In this document: piece after piece, positions 39,512-50,748 of the stretch
How the letters are laid out: each line of letters begins with the position of its first letter
How positions within the stretch are numbered: the first letter of the stretch is position 1
Origin: Daphnia pulex
Lineage: Eukaryota; Arthropoda; Branchiopoda; Diplostraca; Daphniidae
Length of the DNA: 64,000 nucleotides
Assembly (NCBI RefSeq): GCF_021134715.1
Contig: NC_060024.1
Location: 10,230,001-10,294,000 of the forward strand
Reading direction: 5' to 3'
Made by a program: the position numbers and the translations under genes
Notes under the pieces: generated by a model
What the model saw: only the letters and a program-made list of their open reading frames with translations
What the model was told of the DNA's origin: nothing
Database searches by the model: none

Positions 39512-42510
39512 ATGGCTAGTGAACTTTGTCAAAATTCAGAGGCCATTACTGTACATTCTACTTTTAAAATCAAACCCAGTGCAAAATATACATTGTGTGA
39601 TGGTGTTGTTACTATTTTATCGTTGTTGCTTTATGTTGCAGACATCGTCACAGGTAGAGAAACATTTGCATTTTCCGTTACGTTAGACACTTTGTTGGAT
39701 CATGTTTCATTTTTCTAAATCTAGATATTATCTTGGGTGTTAAATATCTGAATGCTGGATATTTTGAATGGGGAATTTTAACATTAGTGTTATCTATTGT
39801 ACCATCTATTTTAATACAATGTATTAGTCTGCGATGGTATAAGGTTGATCAAACTGCTGTCACTTTACCAATGGCTCTTTCTCATTTCTCACTGCTTGGA
39901 ATTGTTTATCGGTAAGTTTATTTAACTTAATTCATCTTACCTATTGCATTAGCTAAATATTTTTTAAATTCACAGATATGCTGACATTCTAAATTTGTTA
40001 AAATCTCAACAACGTGCAGAATCCCATACCAACAATCAGACTTTGCAACTGTTGTGTCACTACCAAAGTGATGTTTGCTTGCTAAGGTTATTTGAATCTT
40101 TTTTAGAGTCAGCTCCCCAACTCCTACTTCAGTTGTATGTAATGCATGAGCTTGATTCATGGCATCCTTGGACTGGTATATGGCACCTATATAATTTATT
40201 AGGTGAATTAGCTTACCTAACTGAAAATTTATTTCACAAGGTATTTCTGCATTGGGTTCTTTATTCTCACTTGCTTGGGGTATAGCGTCATATGCCCGAA
40301 CCATGCGAAATTCAAGGGAAGATAAAGCACGCATCACATGGATAGGTTTGGCTTTGCAAGCTGCATGGCGAACAGGCACAATGGTTTCACGGATCATGGC
40401 CTTGCTTGTATGTGCTTCTGTTATTCACTTGTGGTTCTTGCTTGCCATTACTATTCATTGGGTTGGAATGACGCTTTGGACAATCAAGCAAAAAACTGAT
40501 TTATGTTCAACAGCTTGGGAAGAAAGAATTTATAATGCTGTAGTTGGTGTTATTTATTGTTTTTGTTTCTTCAATGTTAAGGTAAGGTACACAAATGGAA
40601 AAATAATAATAATAATAAAACCAATCAAATTTCTTTTTATCTAACTGGATATTTGTTTTCAGGAAGGACAATCACGTCAGAGAGCCATAGTGTTTTACAC
40701 AGTGACGGCCACGGAAAACGCAGCATGCGTTGCTATCTTTCTTCGATTTTCCCAAGAGCATACGGATCGTCTCTGGTTTAATACAGTCGCTCCCACTTTG
40801 ATTGTTGTTGGCTTCTTGTTAGGTACGAAATTTTCTATTATTTAAAATAAAAATTATTAATTAATCATTTATCTGTTGATCAAATTTATCTCATATAAGG
40901 TCATACCAGTCAACTAGTATATTACCGTTGGTTTCATCCTTCCGGTCCAATTAAATTTCAGTCCTCGTCAGTTGCTTCTCGCATAGAAGAGGTTGGTCAC
41001 TATTAATCACTATTAATATTTTCAAATCTCATGTCATCAATAATTTTTATTAAATTGATCAGAATACTCGACAAGAAAGAGATACCCCCGAAGAACAACC
41101 CGCCCTTAGTTTCAGCCCTGTTTTCACAATAAGAACGCTCAAGCATATGAATCGCAAATTCTCAGGTGTCAGGTGAGCTAAAACTACGTCAAAACAAGTT
41201 TTTATGGACTAGTTTATTAAAAACGTGTTTTCTTTTTGAATTAACAGTTTGGCTTCGGCTGTTATAGAACCTGTAGCAGTGGTTACGGCTAAAATAGAAT
41301 CCGAAATACCGCTTGAGAATAACAATCCATCTCAAGGCAATCAGCCGTGCACAGAGAAAATAGAAATACACGAATTGCAGGATCCATTGACCATGGAATC
41401 TGCTGGTCGTCGAACAGGAAAGTCTATTTCCGATTCGCGACTGCTGGAAGTCACTTCCGTTGCAGATGACGCTCCAATGCTTAAGACCAAATCAGAAGGA
41501 CATCTTCAAGTTTGGAATTGGTCGTGCTCTAATAAAGCTATGCCATCGCAGTCATTTCTTTTCGTAAACGAGTTCGATTCAAAAAGCGAAACTTCGAACA
41601 CCTCAGTTCACGATTATGAAAACATGGTTGTTCTTAATGTTAACCGCACTGATTGGGGCATCCGTCATTGGAAAAGTTATTCGGACATTGAAACAAGCTT
41701 TCACGATAATAGCGTTTGCAAGGTATACTTTTACAAGTTATTTCATTATCTAATTAAATGATAACAACACATTTCGTTACGACCCATTAGGAAAGAGATC
41801 CGCTGGAATCATCCATAACTTCAGCGTCGTCGAATGATTCAAGTCGCTTCTTGCCTTCCGGTAAATTAAGTATAGAAGACGCTATTGCGCAATTAAAAGC
41901 TCTAGCTGTTCATGGCCACAATGTCTACCAGCAACCGGATTTGAATGCATCCAAGCTTTATGATTTCATATGGAACAATGAAAATGTCAGCACGATTGCT
42001 GGACCGATTCGAGTTTGTCCTACTTTGGGTCATAATCTAAGCATCATTACTGAAGTTAGCGAAAGTAATTCAACGTCGTCCACTAGATCTAAAAGTTCCC
42101 TTGTCCAAACGGTCGATACTATTATGGACAAAAGTGCATGCGATGCATCACTCGAGGACCAACACCTCACATACGTTGAGATAAGTTTTCTTTCAAAGCT
42201 TTCTGAATCTTCGGTGGAATCCGACATCTCTGTTGAACTTACACCCGATGGATCACAAAGCAAACGCCCAGCACGGCGACAGTTTTCAATCATTCGCGAT
42301 AAATTTGAAGCGAAACAGTCAAGTGCTGAAAAGCACGAAATCAAGCTAAACGAAGTCGAAAAGGAAAATATTCCTACAGTATCTTATTCTTTTTCAAATC
42401 AATCAGAAGATTCAGCAAGTCCCGTCCATAAGTCCGTCCAGTCTCGAAAAAAACAATCAACATTATCTCCTGAATCTCGCATTTTCTCACAATCAGCGTT
42501 AAAGCGTTAA
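39512..42510 (+). CDS. XK-related (XKR) membrane protein with very long C-terminal tail
   Basis: XKR/CED-8 family multipass protein; some members are caspase-activated phospholipid scramblases. Exons: 39512-39653, 39725-39911, 39976-40175, 40241-40581, 40663-40822, 40900-40991, 41063-41172, 41248-41722, 41791-42510; total 2427 nt, 808 residues. Family segments are DIILGVKYLNAGYFEWGILT, LLRLFESFLESAPQLLLQLY (the most diagnostic one), SLFSLAWGIASYARTMR and CFCFFNVKEGQSRQRAIVFY, with about eight to ten hydrophobic helices within the first 370 residues. The remaining 430 or so residues are hydrophilic, Ser-rich and probably cytosolic. Typical XKR proteins have 400-650 residues, so this tail is unusual. 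I could not pick out a single convincing caspase site by eye. It follows ANKZF1 on the same strand after 266 bp. Confidence 0.9.
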
Positions 42511-42882
42511 TTTCGCAACAAAGAAACTTCGCAAAAAGAAATTCTTGTTGCCCGATCCGATGCTGCTGTAATCATAGAAATATATGTATATTTTTTAACG
42601 AGCTTTTACACCGTGCATGTGAACTTAAGTCTGGCCCTAAAACTCATTTTAAACTTCCTTGAAATGATGACTGAAATATGTTTGTTATATTAATTTAATC
42701 CAATTGAAAGAATGGATTGATGTTTTAAACCTAAACCGTTTAATTATTTGAATACATTCCTTCCCTTTTACCTCTTGCCGAATGACTTTCCATGATGGAT
42801 TTCTATAAAGCGCCATGAAGAGCCGTGGTAAGATACGAAATCCAAGCCGTAGACCAATCGTGCAAGCTTTCATAATCCTACC
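42511..42882. other. Intergenic region between the XKR gene and the tandem retropepsin gene
   Basis: About 370 bp, A/T-rich, presumably the XKR 3'UTR and the short promoter of the next gene. No LTR-like terminal TG...CA structure or primer-binding site is evident just upstream of the protease ORF. Confidence 0.4.
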
Positions 42883-43938
42883 ATGTCAGACCCACAACTC
42901 GATGGAACAGTGCTGGAAAATGTGGTACCAACGGATGCAGAGTGGGAAGAAGCTGAACAAATCACATGTCCCGGCCCTCACAAATACTTTTTAGACGTAA
43001 ACATCAACAGTTACGTTGTACCCATGCTCATTGATTCAGGATCGGAATGCACCTTCATCAACCAAAACACCTGGCGTCTCGTCGGAAAGCCCGAATTGTG
43101 CAGCCCGTTGTACGAATCACTGGTCCCTGGAGGCGGCGGAATAAAATTGCAAGGTGAATTTTTCGCAAAAATTGAACACCAGGGGAGGGCACACAATCTA
43201 CCTGTACTTGTTGTGGAAAGCATGACTAGCTGCAATGTCATGGGACTGACTTGGCTTTCTCATCTCAAAATAAACTGGAACGCAATCTTTCACGAAAAGT
43301 GCATACCCAACAAGAATTGCTTCTATCCTGCTGCTGAAGATCTGGAAATGGCTATAGCGAAACCAAGTGTCGAAATAGTAATGAACGGAATACCTGTGAA
43401 AATCACGATCGATACGGGTGCCACAAACACGATCATTGATTTGCCTATGTGGGAAAAGATCGGATGCCCAACACTCATCGAAAAGCCGGTCACCCAGACA
43501 GTATCCGATTTCAACGGTAAGCAGATTGAAATAAGGGGAGAGGCAATGATTCGTGTCTGTTACCAAGGGCAAATGGCCATTTTACCTGCGCTGGTGGCCA
43601 ATGCATCTTTGCTACCGGTCATTGGAACAAACTGGTCCACTGTGATCAAATTCAACTTCAATGCAATCTTTGCCAATATTCCCAGGCAAAATAGACAAGA
43701 ACCACCATCGCGGAACTCAATGAATCACTTGTCTTCTAAATCTGTGTTGAACGAACCTGCTGTCCAGAACAAGATTGAGCAACCTGACGTCAGCGCGACA
43801 ATTGATAAATTCACCCCGCGTCAAAGTGCAGCTGTAATCGCGCAAAATGCGAAGAGTTTAGTTGCTACGTTTTGGAAGATAGCTACTACTCGCTTAAGTC
43901 GTGTATTTTCAAAATACCTAAAATACTCTGCCGAATAA
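42883..43938 (+). CDS. Tandem (two-lobe) retropepsin-like aspartic protease, intronless
   Basis: One 351-residue ORF holds two consecutive protease lobes of the Ty3/gypsy retropepsin type. Lobe 1 (about residues 36-136) has VPMLIDSGSECTFI with catalytic-type D51, IKLQGEF, and CNVMGLTWL. Lobe 2 (about 163-265) has KITIDTGATNTIID with D177, IEIRGEA, and LLPVIGTNW. Both lobes show D-S/T-G, W...(V/I)G.P.L, a GE strand, YQG/HQG, the hydrophobic-hydrophobic-G motif and the same closing (N-W/F-NAIF). So one half-enzyme was duplicated in frame. Retropepsins act as homodimers; here one chain could form the complete two-Asp site, like pepsin. The C-terminal 80 residues are basic and end in a Leu/Lys-rich helix-like segment. 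No reverse transcriptase, integrase, gag or LTR flanks it, and both lobes are intact though diverged. This suggests a domesticated gene, but a young retrotransposon fragment is not excluded. Start: ATG in context taccATGt. Confidence 0.85.
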   Translation: MSDPQLDGTVLENVVPTDAEWEEAEQITCPGPHKYFLDVNINSYVVPMLIDSGSECTFINQNTWRLVGKPELCSPLYESLVPGGGGIKLQGEFFAKIEHQGRAHNLPVLVVESMTSCNVMGLTWLSHLKINWNAIFHEKCIPNKNCFYPAAEDLEMAIAKPSVEIVMNGIPVKITIDTGATNTIIDLPMWEKIGCPTLIEKPVTQTVSDFNGKQIEIRGEAMIRVCYQGQMAILPALVANASLLPVIGTNWSTVIKFNFNAIFANIPRQNRQEPPSRNSMNHLSSKSVLNEPAVQNKIEQPDVSATIDKFTPRQSAAVIAQNAKSLVATFWKIATTRLSRVFSKYLKYSAE

Positions 43939-44418
43939 GTTCATTTTCTACCCGTTATGCTGTCATTTTTAAATGCATTATTCGACGTCCGATAATAATG
44001 AAATACAGTGTCTTGAATAAGATAACGAGAAATCGAACAATATTGTGTCTTTTCATTTTTCATTCCCACCGATCCGCTTTGACGTATGGTCTATGGTGGC
44101 TTTCTCACCGAAAATCACTTTTTCTTGAATAAAAAAATTCAAGTGGAAATTTACGAAGCCAATTCAATTGCTAAACCAAGTCTCAATAAAACAAAACCCA
44201 AATAAAAAAAAGCAAAATAATTTCAAATAATTGATTAATAAGACCTCGATAGTTAATGTAAAATTCCACACACCCGTCGAAGCGAAAAAGCGCTACTAGC
44301 ATTTGATATCGCGGAGCAGACGACGTTTTTATTCAACACATATTTGATGTACGCGCGACTGCAGAGTTCGTGATTGATGGGTTTTCTTTTGATATAAATA
44401 TAAATATTTTGAATTAAA
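43939..44418. other. Intergenic region, 3' flank of the retropepsin gene and UPF3 promoter
   Basis: About 480 bp, A/T-rich. Contains likely poly-A signals (AATAAA near 44127 and 44185) and a small hairpin (cttgaat ... attcaag, about 44123-44142). No coding homology. Confidence 0.45.
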
Positions 44419-46151
44419 ATGGCGCAAGATGAGCAGAGTAGAGAGACGAAGAAAAAGGTTTCCACTAAGGAAAAGGATAGAACCAAGTCAAAGGAAAAAT
44501 CACCATCCAAGGTAAGTTTGATCTATAGTGCATAAATGAAGAAAACCTATATTTTTCTTCTTTTTTCAGGTTATCATACGACGCCTGCCACCAACAATGA
44601 CAGAAGAAGTCTTTCTTGAACAGATCTCACCATTACCTGACAATGATTTCTTCTACTTTGTCAAAGGCGAACAGCAGTTTGGAGTTCCAACATTTAGTCG
44701 GGCATACATAAACTTCCTGAACCTTGAAGAAATATTCACCTTCCAGGATAAATTTGATGGTTATGTTTTTCTTGATCAGAAGGGCACTGAATACCCAGCA
44801 GTAGTTGAATTTGCTCCTTATCAGAGAATTCCTCGTCACCAAGAACCGGGAGCTAAAGAAGACAAGTGCAACACTATTGACAATGACCCTCACTACTTGG
44901 AGTTTTTAAAGAAGCTAGAACAGCCAGATGAAATCGTCTTGCAGAGCGCCGAAACATACTTGGAGCAGCTTGAACTTAGAGAACGTGAAATTAAAGGTAT
45001 TTTTTAAATTTTCGTTTACTGTTTAAAACATTGAATCAAAATTATTGTTGTTGTAGCAAATGGACATGCCAAAGTTACTACACCGTTAGTTGAATTTATA
45101 CATCAGAGACGCCTTGACAGGGAAAAGTTCCGCGAGGAGAAAAAAGACGAAAGAAGACGGAAAGAATTTGATAAAAAGAAGCAACGAGAGCTTGAGCGTT
45201 TAAGTAAAAAACGAGATGGCAAGAAGGAAGACAAGAAGCAAGACAAACCAAGTCAAAAAGGAAAGAAAGAGGACGATCGACCGCACAATCAAGTCAAAGT
45301 AAAACTTATATCTTAGCTTCAATTTGATATGCGAAATAACATAATGTATATGATTAGGTTTTGAGAAACACCGAGCGCGAAACTCTTGAGAAAGCTGAAG
45401 CTAGTGCAAAGAAAGTGGCTAAAGAAGGATCACGCCCAAAACTGGATAAGCCGAAAGAAAAATTAGACAAACCGAAAGATCGAATAGTTAGAGAAAAATC
45501 CAAGCCCAAAATGGAAAAGAAAGCAGTTGCTGAATCATCGGTTGATTCAAATAAGCCTGACGTCAAGCAAGAAACGCAACAGCAACCAAAGAAAACAATT
45601 CCGAAAGAGGAGGTTACGTCCAGTAACGAAAATCCAGGATCTGGAGCAACGTCCCCGAAACCAGAAGAAGAAAAGGGGTCGTCGAGGAAAAAACACGATA
45701 ATGATTCTGCTGACAAAGAAAGAAAGATTCGAAATAAAGATAGACCAGCAATTCAGATTTATCGACCTGGTGCTAAACGCGTGACAGTCCCAAAATCGGT
45801 AAGTCAAATTTCATAATGTGCCGATCAAACTAGAATTTATTAAGCGCACAATCCATAAGGATGATTCGAGTATGACTGTTGCATCACCCATAGAAGGAAT
45901 GAAACGAGAAGTAAAGACACGGACCTTTTCGCGAAGTGCGAGAGAGTGATCTTGTTTGAAAGTTTCAGCGTACGTCTCCAGCTGTGGAACGTCCAAAAGT
46001 GAAGAGAAAATTGACACGCATCGGCGCCACAAAATTGTTATTGCTCAGTTTTGTCATTTCTTCCCGAATCCTGTCGTCCCTTTTACAAGATTTTTTTACT
46101 GTTCAAGTCGCCGCCTATGGATTTGTACAAGAAGATAAGTTTCCGGGCTAA
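44419..46151 (+). CDS. UPF3: UPF3, nonsense-mediated decay factor
   Basis: Links exon-junction complexes to UPF2/UPF1; shuttles between nucleus and cytoplasm. Exons 44419-44511, 44570-44996, 45057-45298, 45358-45798 stay in frame (401 codons). The UPF2-binding RRM-like domain is clear: KVIIRRLPPTMTEEVFLEQI, FSRAYINF, FQDKFDGYVFLDQKG and EYPAVVEFAPYQR, followed by NDPHYLEFLKKLEQP. Then comes a long Lys/Glu/Arg-rich region. The exon-junction-binding motif near the end, RPAIQIYRPGAKR, matches UPF3B. The 3' end is uncertain. The frame could simply run on past 45798 to a stop at 45816 (ending VSQIS). But position 45798 is followed by a perfect donor (TCG|GTAAGT) and a matching acceptor (TTTCAG) precedes 45969. 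That would add RTSPAVERPKVKRK and more, to a stop at 46151. I chose the spliced form with modest confidence. Confidence 0.9.
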
Positions 46152-46705
46152 TCCTTTTCCAATAAACCATCAATACAAGATTTTGTATTTCATCAATGTA
46201 CCTTAGTAGCCTAAGCATGTATTGCAAAATTTGGGGAAATTAAATGACAATACCGCACTCGATTTTCCAGAGAGAGAGATAAAAAAACTTCTTGTGTTTT
46301 TCCTGAATCGTTGCCTGCTGCTGTACAGTAGAATGGCGATTGCGTCTCATGTCCTTGTCATGCACTCATGTCCATGTGCGCTGTGTTCTATTCAATGAAT
46401 CATCAATTTAATTCATGTCTTTCACTCTGCCCCTGCGCATTCTTCTATGATTAATGATGTGTTGAATCTACTCTAGAGAATTGGAAATTTGGAACAGAAT
46501 CTGATAAAAAAAAAGATAACAATGTCACAAATTAGAGCTACTGGCATAACCATATAATAATCACTTCTCAAATAATTCGTCTGCTTGTTGACTGGAAGCT
46601 TGTTGAGTCTTTAAACTTGTTTCTGAGTTTGTATGAATATTTTAAACAACCTATCATCGATAATGTTGATCTGAAGAAACGATAAACTTAAGACATTTAT
46701 TAAAA
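46152..46705. other. Intergenic region, no gene seen
   Basis: About 550 bp between UPF3 and INTS5, holding the UPF3 3'UTR (AATAAA near 46161) and the INTS5 promoter. Plain A/T-rich sequence with an A run near 46508. Confidence 0.45.
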
Positions 46706-49547
46706 ATGCAATCACCATCGGGAGTGTTGGTTGACTTACGAAACTTTTTGAATGGGCTATCGGGATCACCGTCTACCGCCAAGAACAAAACGGAAGTAGA
46801 CAGTACTGAAGTGGTTAAAACAGCTACTAACTTGTTGAAAAACTTTCCTGCAGCTCGAGAAGCTGTTCTGTTCTATTTCTGTCAAGTTATTGATGACTCA
46901 ATTAAGTTGCATCTTACTCAAGCTCAAACTCAAAACGATAACCCAGCAGCCAAAAAGAGATTGGCGGAAAAAGAAGATGCAGTGGCATTGATACACGAGG
47001 CTTTATCATCTCTCATCAAGTGGAATCCGAAAGGATGGGCTCCCATTATATCAACCTGGTCATTAAGACTGCTTGGCCAAATGTCATCGTATCATGCACC
47101 ACACCTACAGCTTGGCCGAGCAGACAGGGGTTTGAATGATACCTTGCAGGTAATGAGTAACTTTAATTAAGTCAATGTTCCCCAATACTAATTAAATTAA
47201 TATTTCAAGGTTTGGTTGGCTTGTCCTGCCACCAGGATGCTAATTGATCTGACGACTCAATCTTTGGAAGATCTTAATCAATCTGAGACTGGTGCATGCA
47301 TCAATGCACTGTTGGAGACAAGTGTGGAACACAGTCCTCATTTTGATTGGGTAGTGGCTCACATTGGTGGATGCTTTCCTCATACTGTAGTTACAAGGAT
47401 CCTTGCCTGTGGCCTCCAAGACTTCATACTTTATGGCACAGAGTCAGGAAACATTTCTCCAAAGCTCAATTCAGTTGTTGGAATATTGGCTCATCTTTCC
47501 TTCTCCCATGCAACCAACATCCAAAAAGCTGTTTTGGACCTCTTCCTGACAAGCTGTACTGATATGACTGAACAACACACAGCGGTCGTACCCTATCTGC
47601 TTCAACTCTCCTCATTATCACAGGACCTTCTGGACATCATTGTGGAGCAAGGTGTTAAGGCCATAAATCCAGAAACTATCCCTTCTTTCACACAACAAGC
47701 AACTGTTTGGACTAGCAAATATTTTAGCGGACGGGAGGCTTTGATAAATCTAATGGTCCAGCAAGTTGTTCGTTGCCGACAGGGCGGTTTGGCTATAGTT
47801 AACGTCCTTCTTCAATACGGAGCTCGCCATCAAGCAAGTTTTCCACGAGAAGTTGCCTCTGAATTTCTGGAAATGCTATTAAATGAAGCAGCACAACTCG
47901 TCCAGGCTTCCGGTCGTGTCATGCCGTCAGACGTTCCATTTCTTCAGAGTCTGCAGCCCCACGTCAGTAATCTGTGCCAAATGTTGTTGACACACGACAC
48001 CTGGCAACAAGGAAGCGTCTTGAGACTCTTGACATTGATGGCTCTCCTCCAAGGCCCTGCTGTTTCCAACCACGTTATCACTTTACTTTTACAGAAAAAA
48101 GATCCCCTGAAAATTGTCTCGCTCATCCGTTGCTATCTGAAATCTGTTCAAGGTTTACACAGTCAAGTAGTTAATACTGCTATTCACGAAGCGTTAACTT
48201 TTCAAGGGCGCAACTTGGAGAATGCCCTTTTGAATGTGCTTCAATTGGTAAAGTTGGAACAGGTTGGAGATGTAGGAGCCCAAGTAAAATGTAAATTCCA
48301 GTCGGCCCTCAACGCCAATTTGGAATTCTTTCCCGGACTCTTCTTCCAAGATGGTCAAATTCCACATTTAGCCGTTCGACTTTTAAACAGCATTCGGCTT
48401 CCGGACGTGATTCATCCGCGACTCGTGGCTAAGCTATCCTATAGCAGCGTCCCGCACTTTTTCACAGTATTGTCCATGCGCGGAGAAGGCAACAAAAAGG
48501 AAGCGCAAAAGATCCTAGCAACATTATCCAGTTATCCGAATGGCCAGGCCCTCATCTTGCGGCTGCTAATGCAGGGTGTCTTCAGTGAAGAATGGAAATC
48601 GTTGTTTGGTGCCGAGACTCAACCGCAGAAAAACCAGAAAGTATCATCGTCCACCTCGCTTTTGATGCAAAACAGGAATTTTTGTTCCAGCGTGACTTTG
48701 CCTCAACGACATTCGTCCGTCTTTCACGCTGGAATAATCGGAAACGGCATCCGCAACCGCCATCTGGCCAACGTCAAGGCAGAAAACTCCAAGGATTGCA
48801 ACGCCGAAGAAGTGCGATCTCACACCAACCTTTTGCTCGACACTTTAAGTCAATGTTGCTCTTTTAATCCTGGAGGAATGACCCAACTCTCTTTGCTGCT
48901 TGTGGAAATCGTCTCGCCTGATGTCATGTTTAATGGATTAATCTGGCCGGAGGAGGAGTACACTAAAGTATGTATTTCAAGTTGATTGATTATTTTCTCT
49001 TCATTGACCCAATTTTATTTGTCAGGTGACGGTAGAGAGAGATCTTCACGTTCGTCGCTTTGTGCAGGACAACGTCGTCGTTTGGGACCTTTTAAACTTA
49101 CTAGCGCAAAACCGCCCGGCTTTGTGTTATTGCTCTGTACTGCTGCGTGCTTTGTTGGCCACTTTGCTTTCCCATTGGGCCAACTGCCAGGAAAAACAGG
49201 CAAAAGACAGTCGCGATTCATTGGAGATGACTTGCAAGCTGATTGAGCTGATGGCAACCGGACAGCTCTTACCTCCTCCTCTTTCCTATTTGTCAGAGAT
49301 TATCTGCCACGTTTCACCGCACGAAGTCCATGTCATGCTGAAAGACGTCTGGGCTTTTATGAGGGATAATGTACCGACACCCGCTCTTTTCGGAGCCAAT
49401 GAACGGCCCAGTCCAGGCTTATGGCGTGACCTGTCAGACTTCAAAATGGATCCGCGCTATACGGAGCGACTCCGCCTCATCATGCTTGCTAACATAGCTT
49501 CGGTTGGCCATCTTTACCCTCGTTTTCTCGCTCCCGATCAAGACTAA
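46706..49547 (+). CDS. INTS5: Integrator complex subunit 5
   Basis: Helical-repeat subunit of the nuclear Integrator complex, which cleaves snRNA and paused transcripts. In known structures INTS5 joins the INTS8/PP2A module. Exons 46706-47149, 47210-48967, 49026-49547 total 2724 nt, 907 residues; human INTS5 is about 1020. Typical stretches are LRNFLNGLSG and FPAAREAVLFYFCQV near the start, FDWVVAHIGGCFPHTVVTRI, a long run of alpha-helical repeats, then NPGGMTQLSLLLVEIVSPDV with WPEEE near the end. The large middle exon (1758 nt) contrasts with the many short exons of neighbouring genes. Identification rests on remembered family motifs and overall layout rather than a catalytic signature. Confidence 0.88.
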
Positions 49548-50748
49548 GTAACAGTGTTTTAAGAGAGACTCCAAATTGAAATACAAGAAGGATATTTTTC
49601 AAATTGAAACATATCGTTCTATTTGATTGCTTCTATTTATAAATTTGTCAGCCCGACTAATGGCGCTATTGAGTCTAGTCACCAAATTAAAACATCAGTG
49701 TGAGGTGATGATGCCAGTAAAATGTTATCAACCGCCATTTACACTTTCAATGAATATTTGTCGGGTCAACCAAGTATTTGATTACTAATCCATAAACAAG
49801 AACCATGATAAACCACACGACTCGTGTTAATCATGTGTATCCGTTACGTTGGTCATCCACCCCGCCCACTCCTTCACTTCCTCAATCAAGATAAGATGAA
49901 AGTTTTTTGCAAGAAGTAGAAATGGCGAATTATTGATGTTTAAATACGATATATTCTGCCGAATCTTTCATAACCCAATCATTGAAGTTTGCTTGGAATT
50001 AAAATAAGTCTAAGCGGATGTTTTGCCTATTTTTAAGTAATAGATCTGTTTGTTTTCTATCTGTAAGTAGCAAGTTTGAATGTCTTATTGATGAGAGATT
50101 AAGATTTAGTCATCAAATCAAAAATATGTCGCGTCAATGAAAGAACTTGTTTCAGCCTTCATGTAAATAGAACTTGCTGACCTGGAGGGTATGACCGTAC
50201 CGCACAATTTCAAAAAATATGCACATTTGAAACGACAACTACAAAAATTAAAGGTAATTCTAACGAGTTCCTTCTTTCTTTTTCTTGATCGTAACAGGCC
50301 AACTTGACCATCACAATTTTTAATCGTAATTCTTCCTTTTACGGCTTTTCTAACAGATGCTGATGTCAGTGCAACTGTAGCCTTGCTGATGGTGAAATGC
50401 CTTTTCCGGTGACGACGAAGTTCTTTCGTATCGTATGTTATTTGGAAGTTGCTGGAAGATGAATTTACTTTTCCCTTTAATAAGTAACCTAATATCTATC
50501 AGAAAATGATAATATCGTTAATCATATATGTGCTGATTCCAATAAATGCATAACCATCCGATGGAAGTGAGGGGTTATCCAAGTTGCAAAGTTCAGCAAA
50601 TTTTCACGTTTTCAGCAATTTTCGCCTGTTCCCAGCTAAAGAGATCGGGTTGTTGTGCGTATTAACTCGGTTTTTTACTCGGCTATTTAAGAGGTGGTCA
50701 AACTGCCAGACCTTAGCACAAGTCTTTTGAAGGGGCTTGAGCATCGAG
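49548..50748. promoter_or_regulatory. Upstream region of the vitellogenin-family gene
   Basis: This 1.2 kb stretch separates INTS5 from the yolk-protein gene. It is A/T-rich and contains no supported ORF. Near the 3' end are a TATA box (about 50684) and, about 100 bp further up, the word gcaaagttca (50586-50595). That word resembles the half-site core bound by HNF4/RXR-type nuclear receptors. The receptor link is a guess from one word. Confidence 0.45.
50683..50691 (+). promoter_or_regulatory. TATA box of the vitellogenin-family gene
   Basis: The sequence ctatttaag lies about 60 bp before the start ATG at 50749. Initiation would be expected near 50713-50720, giving a 5'UTR of about 30 nt. 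A strong TATA promoter fits a gene expressed at very high level in one tissue. Most other genes here show no such element. Confidence 0.6.

Noticed and set aside
42511-44418. Full LTR retrotransposon around the retropepsin gene
   Set aside because: No RT, RNase H, integrase, gag-like zinc knuckle, LTR pair or primer-binding site is visible in the flanks.
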